Source: Emergomyces orientalis
Taxonomy: Eukaryota > Ascomycota > Eurotiomycetes > Onygenales > Ajellomycetaceae
Reading direction: 5' to 3'
Assembly: GCA_002110485.1 (NCBI GenBank)
Contig: MOWL01000001.1
Coordinates: 1,240,001-1,304,000, forward strand
DNA length: 64,000 nucleotides
The position numbers were made by a program, and so were the translations under genes. Of this stretch, positions 12,923-24,535 are shown piece after piece. Position 1 is the first letter of the stretch, and every line of letters begins with the position of its first letter. Below the pieces are notes generated by a model, which saw only the letters and a program-made list of their open reading frames with translations, searched no databases and was not told the DNA's origin.

Positions 12923-14866
12923 GCTGCCCAGGATGCTGCTTAGGCGTGTTTAGCGGAGCCACTGCTGAGGATGAATCAAAGGGTGGAATGGATTTGTGTG
13001 CGTGTTTGTGAGTGTGGGACACTATTTTTTTTGATTTTTCTTTTATCTCTCTCAGATTCGGAGGAATCATGGGTCAAGGGATGTAAGTATGCCCCCCCTT
13101 GCAAACATGTTGCAACATGTCTCCTTTTTGCGCTTTCCACCCAAGGTTTCTTTTGTTCCAGCTTAGCGCACAACATTTGTTGCTATGTACAGAATACAGT
13201 AAGCACTCTCTCATCCAAGCCTTCGAACTGGATAAACAGTTAAAACCACTTCATCAAACTCAGGGGTACTTTGCACCTGGTCAATGTTGATGCAAAATTC
13301 TTGTCCCAGCTTCTTGGCCCCAGACAGATACACATTTCTCGAATGCCGTGTAACCTTGACTGGGAACCTCTGGAGTCTGCTCTCTACCAGTGGGGATTGC
13401 GGCGCATTCTGTTACTCTCCCCAGCGCGATTAATATGTCCTGTGAACAAAAAGCGGCCGCGGCAGCAGCCGAGAGAGAGGGATGTTAAAACATTTCCCAC
13501 CACTGTTCTTCATTGCTATCCATCTTATTCGGTTCGCGTTTACCGTGGACATCAACATTCCTAGGTGCCCAGGCCAATGCCATCCCAGGTTGCCCGTGCA
13601 TCTCGCATGCTACAGGGAGGTTACCAGGGGGGAGCAGCCTGGCGCAGCCAAAGGAGAAAATCCCATTATCCTCCCTTTCAAGGTCTATTGGGATGGCGAC
13701 TTGATATGACATTCTGACCTCCTGGCCACTACTGGGTAACACAGCCAAGAGACCAAGTCATGAACTTGACAGCTGTCGTCTGTCTCACTTTTCTCCAAGG
13801 GGCTCCGATGGTTTTCGCATCGCAGCCAGTCTATTGGGCTTTTCGAGTTCCTAGACTTGGGATACACCATATGTAATGATGCCAAGGATTGAGCAAGATG
13901 ACATTCTTTCCCGTTGCTGTGGTTATCAGATCCCTTCTGCGGCGGATCGATTGACATTTACCCTTACATTTTGCATTTTTCATATTTCATTTTCTCCTAT
14001 TTTTGTTTCTTCTTGTGAGCTTCTTAAACTAGGACACGCTGAAGGCTTTAATTGGCAATGCTACAAGGGACCAGAAACGGCAAAAACCCCCTGGTTACAT
14101 CCCACCCACCCCTGGCAAATAATATGCGAAAGGGGGAAGAAACTTGTTTCAGAAAATTATCCATGAGAGGTATCTCTGAGCGGCTTAAAATATTCACGAA
14201 AATGCCAAAAGACGAACGAACAGGGTTCGCAGAATGCCCTACCATTGACAGCAATCGCCGTCCAGGGGGGCTGACGCCTTCGATCTAAGAATTCCCAGGG
14301 TTCCCTTCAACCATCCATGAATAAAGTTTCCCCTTTTTCAAGCTTCCCAAACATCTTTTCTTCCCAGTACAGAGTACAAGACCACTTGGTTTTGAAGATT
14401 GGGAAATACTGAGGGGGGTCCCAGAATAGTTGAATGCAACAAATCGTGTGCCACTAAATTTTGTTCTTGGAGACCCAACAGTGCACCAGGAAGCATGCCC
14501 CGCCACTAACTGCATCCTGAAAGTGACAGGCAAAACACGAGATGCCATCCATTTCTTGTTTAGAAAAGAGGGGACCATAGGGGGATGCCGAGGGAAGATA
14601 AACAACGGGGAGTAAGAAACACCAATCAGGTCAGGAAGAAAATTATTTGCTTGAAACGAGGAGCGGGAACAAAGAAAACCCATCAGCGCATTCTTTTTTC
14701 TCTTCCCTAGCATGCATCGTCACATCACAGCCTCTTCACAGGGAATATATGCTCGGGCGCGGGCCGAATCTATGCCTGCTCGCGGCTTCCTTTCACAGAG
14801 CAAAATTTTTTGAGTACAATTGCTTTTGGCCAATTTATACAAAAGTATTCTCAATTTTTTCCATAA

Positions 14867-14986
14867 TTTTTTTTTTTTTTTACAACTTCCCATGACATTA
14901 ATTTTTCAACCAACCCATCTGAATGTTCCATGATGCATACCTAGGTATGTATTTGTATTCTGACTTCCCCATAAAGGGAAACAAAA

Positions 14987-15003
<17 letters not shown>
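14867..15003. repeat. T15 and A21 tracts in inverted orientation around a palindrome
   Basis: An uninterrupted T15 run (14867-14881) and an A21 run (14983-15003) lie about 100 nt apart on the same strand and could pair as a long hairpin. Between them sits the 12-nt palindrome ATACCTAGGTAT (14937-14948). The A run continues into an AAAAG-type repeat up to about 15022. No coding content or target-site duplication was identified. Confidence 0.6.
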
Positions 15004-15022
<19 letters not shown>

Positions 15023-18000
15023 GCAGAAAAAAGCAAAGATAACACGAGTGGGAGAGAAAGGAACTAGATAAAATGCCAAGAAGTTCACAAATGGCATTTC
15101 CTGAGAAGGCCGCGTAAGCTGGGCAAGGGTGTGCATAATCGCGGGAAAACAAGCAATTTTGGTGTATCTTTAGTGGATGGGATGGCTGGCATCGCCTGCG
15201 GGGCCTGTGTGTTTAGTACTGCCCAGCCACTAAGTTTTGGGTGGGGGCCGGCGGGTTTGCCCCCCATGATTCCATGACCCCCAATCACTCGAGCAGTCAG
15301 CAGTCGTCCCAGTCCCAGGGTCGTGTTAGGGAGGTAAGCCGGAGGCTGACCAACAACGGATGAAATCTTTTTGATAAATACTTAATTACGATAATTCAAT
15401 AGTGAGAAAAATGAGAAAAATGATGGTTTTTCTTGTTTTTAAAGAACTTTCAACTCTAATATTTAATTTCTCTCTGTAAATTTAAGAAAATATCAATGTA
15501 CCTGGATATACCTTGGTGTATTGTTTGTTTCCATAACTTTACGTCATGTTTATTTTAGTGCCATCCTCTAGTTATACATAGGCGAGTTTAAAAATGAGGG
15601 TTACAGGGGTAATCCCAGGAATCTTAGCTTTAAACATCCATCATGATTGCTAGCCTGAGATGCAATTAATTCAGGAATTCTCATTTGCTACAATCTTTTG
15701 TTAGTAAAGGACAAAAATGAAAATTTCCATTCAATAATGAATCAAACAACTACTTCCGGACCCACAGAGGACTTAAACAATGGGAGGTACTTGGCTCGAT
15801 CCTTCGTATGCAAAAGAAAATAAAAAATTATATCCTGATCCCCATGGCGCAGAAAAGGTTAACCCTCAGAGAACTGGAGACTTAGCTAGCCTTCGGATAT
15901 TCGATAGTTATAGATTTCGCCGACTTAATTTTTCTTTCTCTCTCTTTCGTTTTCGCGAATTGAAGAAAGAGCCGACATTTCGTTTCCCCACGAAGTTGGG
16001 GCTGCACTGGAGAACAACAAAACTGTCAATGTGCACCAGGCGAAGTTTAAAGCTTTTAGCTGGCATTTAGCGCAGGTGGCACCATCAATTTCCACGGCTT
16101 GAGTCGTACGTGGTTGAGGATCGGATTAGCTCGAGATAGTGGAGAATTTCTTTTTTTTTCTTTTTTTTTGATTCATTTGGCATCCAAGTCACAGTATTCC
16201 AAATCCTTCTCTTTGTTCAAAAAAAGAAGAAAATAGTGCTTTTATGTCGTTAGAGCTCAGGGGAAAAAAGCTATTGATAAATCCAGAACAGAGTATTTCC
16301 AGACCAAACAGCTTGTAAAAAATATATATATAAAAATAAAAATAAAACCCTGAAGTATGAAACGTTAAACTTTCACAGTTCAATTTGATTCATCGATGCC
16401 GTGGCCATCAACCGCTTGAACCCTGATTATATGTGCCAAGCCCGTAAATTCCGACCAAAGCCATCCAGCAGAGAATGGCGGACGGGGAATCCTAACATCT
16501 TAGCGCTCCGGCCACTTTGCGCTCGCGCGGATGGCTCTTCGCAAAAGCGCCTAACATAGCTTACCCCGAAAAAAAACGTTCCACTTTCAAAGCCAAGGCG
16601 CGACGACATTCATCAGTCCCCTTTTGGTGGAAGCTACTACCCCTCGTTGCTAAACTCAATAGTATGCAAACGACTCTATTGCGTAGTTGGCCGCCCAGTT
16701 TTAACCCGCCCAACGTCGCATCCAGGAATACGGAGGATTTTCACAGGCTCGAGTCAGCAAATTTGGGCTTGCCTTCGCCTCAAGACATATGCTAGTCCGA
16801 AAAACTTCGCCATGTTGCGTTTCTTGTTGCTTCTTCGCCCTTTGAAATAGGGGGTTAGTTAGAGGAGGTGGGGAAGAAGGGGGAATTCGGAGAAAATTGC
16901 CGAAGAGCTGTAAATATAGCCGTCCTTGTCGTTGGTCCGTGGATAGGCCGTATGAGCAGAGCCAGTATCAGGTCGTTATTTTCTGTAATAAAAAAAAAAA
17001 GGAGGACGAACTTTCAATGTAGTGGTTACATGTACAGTACATCAAACTCCTTCGACGTCGCGGCTTTGTTGTGTTGAATTGTGAAAGGTGAAGCAGGCCG
17101 CATATCCTTTTATTACTCTACTACTCTATTTCATCCCTTCATCACTCTTTTTTTTTTTACAGTTATGCATCCCTGGCTGCTTATTCAGGCCTTCACATTT
17201 CGCTTTAACAGCATTTACTATCCGTTCGAAAGCTTTCCGCCTGGTATGCTATCCAGGAAACTTAATATGTGTCCTATATCAACTAGTTGAACTCACGCCG
17301 CCACATCATATTTATTTTTCTGCATTTCAGATTCACAGCGCATGCAGCGCACATACCGCGTACATTCATACATGCGTTAAGTCAAAACCCAAAAAGTTTA
17401 GCTTCTTCCGATAATTGATGGAATACACAGGTAGACCTTCGGTATCAGTATTTTTTTCCAGCATCGGGCGTGCGCACTTGAAATTAGACTTGATCATAAC
17501 GTTGTACAGTGCACACATATCTATCTAATTTTTCGAAAAAACACCACAATAAAGCGTGAAGGACGGACCCCACAAAAGACCCCCGACCTGTGTTTAGCAG
17601 AACTTTAAGATGTCGACTAGTTTACATACCTCTCTGTCTACTATTTTCATTTCGATTTCCTGCATTGTCGGTTGAACTGGCGAAATTTTCCACTAGGATG
17701 TACGCGAAACCTATCAAGTTTCTTCCTCTGAGCATTTGGGGCCATGGACCAATGGTCTACATTATTTAGACACAACCATACTGTGTAGATCGACATAATG
17801 CTCTCATGCAGATTGTTGCCAATCACCCGGTGGAATCCGCTGATGGATGCACCACTACTAGGAGATTTTCGACCATCAACATTTCTTCAACCGAAATCTG
17901 AGACAAAAAAACGTTCAAAGCGATCACAAAGATGAACCACAGCACTGGGACAGATCATCACAACCCATTCTAACTTCCCAAATCCGAATTTTTGCAGCGT

Positions 18001-18359
18001 AGCATGCAGGTATTTAAACCTCTAAATTTCTAACAGGTGTTCTAGATCACACACCAGAAACAAAAACTACCAGAGAAATGCTTCGGGAGGGATATTGGTT
18101 TAATATCGAATATATACTTCTAGGCTGGATGTGACAGGGTGCAGTGTTGTATACTTGTGAATATCAATGACCTGTATGTAAAATAGCGCTTCCCGGTTTG
18201 ATGGATAGACACAGCAACCACTGGATATTGATGGCGGACTGGGTCCTAAACTTCTCCAAAAAACTACATTGTTGAATAATACCAACCATTTTTTTCATCC
18301 ATCTCTTGACACTATTATAGACCTCCAAAGTAACTTTGGCCATTTGGATTGGTATTATC

Positions 18360-18369
18360 TACCTAGGTA
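18360..18369. repeat. TACCTAGGTA palindrome
   Basis: Perfect 10-nt palindrome in non-coding DNA, sharing its core with the sites at 14937-14948 and 53056-53071. Confidence 0.5.
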
Positions 18370-19214
18370 TTATAAATGGCTATCAAGCTTGATCAGTCCT
18401 CTCTGTAATTCAAAAAATGTTTGTCCGATACTACTGTAGTATTGTTCTCCCGTTTCGATTTCCCAGTCATGTTCTTCGCTTTTTCACATCTTCTCTCATT
18501 ATCAACTTCGAACGACATAGGATATTGATACCTTACCCTTGCCGTTCAGGACACTTTTCTCACCTGCTAGGCCAGGGGCGAGGTGATCTTGGTAGCTCAC
18601 CCGAAAAGTTTGCGAGAGACGAGGTACCCCTGCCACCTATACTTGGCTATCGGAGCAGTTCGTTAGAATCAGCTCGCGCGGGAAACAGGGACCAGTTTCA
18701 TGTCCTCCGTTGCAAGGGCTCTCCTGGATGAGAAAAACTGGTGTCACAGGAGCTTTCTTGGGAAGCAAATGCCTGCCTGTATTTTTGCTTGGTCACATCA
18801 GCAAAACCAACCCCCCCGATAACCATAATTCCGTCAACAACAAGAGAGGAAACGATGCCATTGGGCTCCTGAAGAGCCTTTCAACAAACAATACCTGTAT
18901 TAATAATTCTTATTAATGCCCGGCAACGACGTCGCGCCATCTTGGCGAAATAGCTCTCGTTTCTCAAGTTCAAAATTGGGAAACTTTTTTTGGGGGGGAT
19001 GGGTTTCTGTACACAATATGTTTGATTCCCTTGCCTTTTGCGCTCTCCGCATCTTTTTCATTCTCGAACCGGGTTGATAAATTTCAACTCCCGCTTGGGA
19101 GCGTTATGGAACACCTTTCGATATCCCTTCATGTCTTGGAGCATCGTCACAACGAGCTTATAATGCCCGTGAATGCAACGCGATCCTTTGGCTGAACATT
19201 CGCCGCCCATGACC

Positions 19215-19252
19215 GGGGAGGGGGGGAAAGGGGGAAAGGGGGAAAGGGGAGG
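19215..19252 (+). other. G-quadruplex-type G tract
   Basis: Five runs of four to seven G are separated by one A or by AAA triplets, followed by a further AGG. This exceeds the usual requirement of four G-runs of at least three with loops of 1-7 nt. It is on the plus strand in non-coding DNA, roughly 8.2 kb upstream of the flbC ATG and 5.3 kb beyond the SF3B1 stop. Folding is an inference from the pattern. Confidence 0.65.
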
Positions 19253-22200
19253 AGAGAAAGGGCCTTGAAATTCGTAGAACTGACCTAGAATGGGGAGAGG
19301 AAAAGGGGGGCGAAAACTCCTGATTCTATTTTCAGGATTGGTGGAGAAATCTTTTTTTATTTTTTATTTATATACTTATATATTTTTTATTATTTTTGAT
19401 TTTTAGTTTTTTTTTTACACCTGAACAAGCAAACAAGCAATCGGGTCGGTGGCTATTTTCAAGGAGGAAGCAAAAAGTAAATTACAAGATGGTATCGTAT
19501 TTGGAAATATTATCTTCCAGGAAATTCCCTGTAAGTACAGACTGTGGCTGTTTCAGGTTTTCTTCTGACACGACCTGTGGACATGGATGCACAACAGACA
19601 CAGTACCATAATCCGTAGCTACTCAACCGCCACATTTATTAATTCTTTTATTATTACAAGGGATTTCTTTTCGCCCCAAATTATACATGGGAGTTTGCGT
19701 GTGCCTTATCCTGCAGAGTGACGGGAATAATTGCTTGGTTGACCTCATGTGCTACTTCGCATTGCAACAGCTGAGTACCTACCGATATGACTGTTGGATC
19801 TTGCTTCAACAACTCAAAGAAATGGGCCCGAATCTATCTAAAAAAGAAGTTCACCCCTCACAGACGACGCTCAAAACAAGCCGCGACGCCACATGGACGG
19901 CATTCTCAAATTCCCCAGCTTGATAACAATCTTTTCAAGAATGACGGCAAACGGAACATGGCGTCATTATGCTGCAATAATCCATTTCATTATCATAATG
20001 CATTATCCCAGTCCGCTACTATTACCAAGATGTGGCTGCCAACCCCACGAAGCTTATCTGAGACTCGTAATTTCTTCCCACGGAAGGGTAGAGAGTTATG
20101 TTTTAAATATCTATAATAATAATATGATCGCCCTCAGTACATGATCTGTATCGAATACTGCGTATGGCCTGGCAGGTTGGCACATCATCAGCCAAGTGCC
20201 TGGCGATCTGCCGCCAGGTACTTATCAGGTCTTGACACTCCAAGCAAGTTAGTCAACGCCTTTTTTCCTGCCAATCTGAAACAAAAACCAACCAGCCTAC
20301 CCTCAAACCACGTTTTAGGTCCGATCAATTCCTCAACATGAGCTTTGGAGTCCATTTAATTCCATTTAAGCTTGCGCGGATCGGAGGGCGATCAAACCGG
20401 CAGATTTCCTCTGCAAGTTTGGAAGGCGCGGGGTGTTCTACTTGTCCGCGGTAGTCGTCTGTACAGCGGATGGGACTATTCCTACCTAGCCTTTCTAATC
20501 AACAACTTGGGAGCAGTAACTAGTCGGAGGAAGTTGATCGAGGGGTGAATGGCATCAAAACATGAAAATTATAAATTTTCGTAGTAGGTGTTGGCTACCT
20601 CCTATTATTGCTCCGTCATGAGAGCTGTCTCAATCCCCAGGTGGTGACCCGTTTTAAGCCCGCCAACTGAATGATTTTTTCCTGCGAAGTAGCTGCTGCA
20701 GATAGGAATCATAACCAGCGCGACACTAAGCGCAATGCGAGTGCCAGTTGTCAGAGCCGAGGGTCAAGCATGGAACCGTAGCGCTACCATTCTCATGGAC
20801 TCCCGATCAGAAAATGCCGTCCATGGCAAGCCCAACCCAACGAACATCGCCTCACCTCACTTTTCGTTAAAAATGCAGGCAAACAATACGCCCGACAGCG
20901 GAAAAATACGTTATTCATCAAGAGCCAGAAAGTTTCATCATGTAGAGATGTATACTGTATTTCAATTGCAACTTCGAAGTATCATCAATACCGGTGCCAA
21001 AAGTGCCCAAAAATGCCCAGCAATGCCCAGACAGCCTACCCTCATCAAGGCCCCGCTGATTACGTTGCCCTCTCTCCCAAGCTCGTGAAAACCCTGGTTC
21101 TGATGCTTGGCTAGTGCGGCAGATAAACCAGATTCATGATGGGGCGCCATCCAACTTAATCCCAGGCTGGGCAATGGGCATGCTTGTTTGGGCTCCACCA
21201 CAAGGCTAGTGGAAGCTCCCACCAGGCGGCCAACCACACGACGCCGAAGACAGCTAGGGTTTGGTCGTGAGCTTTTCCTCTCTGGATCTGAACTATCACT
21301 GCTGACAAGCTCGGTTAGCCAAACGTAAGGCGCGGGGGAGATCCTTTAAGATGCTGCACCCCTAAAAAGCCGCTTTGCATTATTGGGCTTTCGAGGGAAA
21401 ACGCTGTAGCACATGTATTTGTGGGGGGGAAACGAGCGGGGAGAGAGCTTCACGCCAATTATCTTTTGCGCATTACTTTGAAAAATAAAAACGATCATTG
21501 GTTTGGAAAAGAAGAAGAAAAAAAGGCAGAATAATAGTCCCAGCCGCAGCTGAACACAGCACGCAAAGGTCGTATCTGGAGCAAGAAGATAAAATAATAA
21601 TAGACACGGAGAGAAAAGTCACTAGTTTGCTCTTCTAGTGGAGCGCATTATTCCTCCCTTTTTCTTTTTTTTCTTTTTACTTTTGTTTTCTCCCAAAGTT
21701 TCGAGGGGGTGGAGCATCGTAAAATAAAATAAAAAAGGTGCCAGCCATGCAGTGCACAAATCAGGGGTCTTGCTGATCGCTCCGACCTTCCCCTGTGGGC
21801 CCGTCTTGTGAGGTTCTGAAACACGCTGTCGATTTTTTTAAGGTCTCCACCCCCCGGTTCCCCCTCCCCTGCCACCCCATGTATCATCACCGCCGCCGCC
21901 GACCTCCCATGATCGTCCATTGCAGTGTGCGCTCTCAAGTGTGTTTCCTCAAGTGCGTTCCGTAACCGCAGCGGAGGAAACTACTTCGGCCCCTTTTTCG
22001 GCCCCTTTTCCACTCCTTTTTCCTAACTTTTCTTGGACAGAGCTAGGTGGGGCTGGGATTGTGAGCTGGAGATTTTTATTTCTTTTTCTTTACTTAGTAT
22101 TCTTCAGAAATTCTTTCTTGCGAACATGATCCCCCTTGCCAATGAAACACGAGTCGTATTTCATCAATAGTGCCCACCACCATGCCTTTTTTTTTGACTC

Positions 22201-24535
22201 TTGGTCTTGAGGTGGAAAACTCAGAAAAAACCAACGCTGGAAAACAAAAACATGAAATGAAAAGAAAAGAAAAAGAAAAAAAATAGAAAGAAACAGAAAA
22301 ATAAAAGGAAAATTAGTAACTAACTGCTTCTATCTCCTCTTCCGCATTCTTGAAAGAATCAATTTTTCTCGTGTCTTTAACCGTAAATTACCATCAATTT
22401 GCAAATTTCCAGGTTTGAAATGTTGATACGCATCGTGGTATGGATCTATACATTTTGACCTGTGCTGTTCTTCTGCATTTGAATTTCTCTGTGTCCTACG
22501 TACTCAAGATCCACCCTTTCACACGATTCAAACGGCTTATGTCCGTGCTTGTTATTGAGCAGGGTGTCTCCTGCAACTGCTTGTCAGATTTTCATGCTGT
22601 AGGACTCGGAGCTCGGAGGGCATGCTTGGCTGCTTCAGTATGTCTCCCTCCCTGCTTGTCGCGTTGGGGGCGAACAAAGAGCGTGTGCAGAGCGGGACAT
22701 TTAAGGGGTAACTTTGTGACTACCTTGTTTTCTTTTACTTCTTCCATGGACCGGGCGACATAAACTCGAATAAGCCCCTAGCAAAAACAATGACAATATT
22801 CAAAGAAAATTTTTTATATATGATCAATTGCTTTAAAAAATAAAATAAAAATCGCTCGTTTAGCTACATATTTGCGGATTTGATGCAAAAGGACAGGACT
22901 GTGCTAGCACAATGAAATATGCTAGACAGGATAGGATCCTGTGCTCGCATCGCCCCTATGATGTCAGAGCTACCCTTGGAGAGTACACCCAAGCGGAGAC
23001 ATATATCCTCTCGTATCCATGAACCACAGGGGAGTTGAAGGCTTATTTTTTTTATATATTTTTTTATATTTTCATTTTTCTTGGAGAGGCTGAACAAGAA
23101 AATTTGCCTCGGCCATTTTGGCCGTGGTGCGATAAAGGGGATGGAATCCACGAGGGGCATTCAGCTGGCTACGAGCGAAATAGAAGCAGGAGTTTTTTTT
23201 TAAAAAAAGATATTCTAGAGTCTTTATATATTCTTTTACTGGTAAATTAATTATATTCTTCTGGATGTGGCTTACGAGGAATATACTTCCAGTGGGCAGG
23301 GCATTCTGCCCAAGCGGTTTTGGATCCTCAGAAATGAATATGTATTTGAGGTACTGGTGCCAAAATAGCTGTTCGGAGCACTTCTCCAGCAGAAATGCAC
23401 AGTACAACTAATTGATAATGGGTGGCTACTTATTTATATCTGCGGGAGCAGCCTTTGTGGTAGATTGATGGTTCTCCGCGATTTTTGGCCAACAATCCCG
23501 TTCAAGGGAATAAGATATTTCCCCGGTCTACACATCGGCATAAAGTGTTTATCATTGTCACAGATATATATACATGCAGCGTAAACTCCTTCGCGCACGT
23601 TTCCTTTCCCTTCCTTTCTGTTTTTCCGAAATGAACTCCCATTACAATTCAATCACTCAGTTATGAGGACGGCAGCTATAAACGACTACATGGTAACATA
23701 GGTACAGTACATAAAGATATAAACCTGGGGTAGTCGATCACCAAAAATCTCTCTGCCCGAAAGTTTAGAGTGTGGATAATCATCAAGCCTAAGCGGAGCC
23801 GCAAGCAGAATACCAGTGCCATTTCACCAGTGTTGCAAAGATGTTGGAGGCATTTGTTAAATACCCCAAACCGCTGTTTCAGAGAGGTGCTTTTGACGTT
23901 TGGGCCTACGCCCTCGTTTTGAGTTTTTGTTTTATGGCGAGTTGTTACGCGGGGGTTTGCTTGGTTCTGCGAACATGCACTCATTTTAATTCCATATAGG
24001 GTGAATAGGGTTTTACATTTTCTTATCCCCTGATGGCAATACCTTCGTTGAAAGTGTTTGGGCTTTTCTGGGCTCATCTGTTTAGATTGCTGAACGTTAG
24101 TTGCTGGGCTTCGGAGTAAATTTGTCTGGGTTTTGAACAGGTAAAAAATGGGCGGGGGTCGGGGTGTTCTGCCCACTCTATAGCATCGACATATGGCCTC
24201 CCTCAGATGTTATAATTACTGAAGTCCTGGAGACGCCATGCTGGTTTCACCTGTCAGAGAAGTTAACTGCGGAGTAGAAATATAATGAAACAATGGATGA
24301 TAATCAACTTTCTGAAGTACATGCTTTTTACATCAAGGTATTAATAAAGGTACAGAAAAAAGGTAAGCCATTTGGAATATCAGAAGGCTGAACACACATC
24401 GCCAAAAGGGTAAGGAAACAGTATGAGAAATACTAGTAGATAAATAACAAGTTAGAAACGAACCTACACGAAAACAAAGTCGAAGGGCTGGATGACAGTA
24501 AGAAACGCCTGATACAAAATAAAATCTGTCATTAA

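Larger units (their letters stand above)
11062..24535. other. 13.5 kb gene desert between flbC and SF3B1
   Basis: This lies upstream of flbC and downstream of SF3B1. I found no family protein on either strand. Open frames are short, lack motifs and often begin at TTG or GTG. What it does hold: a tandem TACCTGGG pair (11804-11821), one doubtful small ORF (12647-12922), T15 and A21 tracts flanking a palindrome (14867-15003), a second palindrome (18360-18369), a G-quadruplex-type tract (19215-19252) and scattered A/T and CT-rich tracts. The first few kb next to 11062 must contain the flbC promoter and 5' leader. Confidence 0.6.

Noticed and set aside
14285..14713. 142-codon minus-strand frame
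   Set aside because: No motif, no conserved-looking segment and surrounded by AT-rich non-coding sequence.
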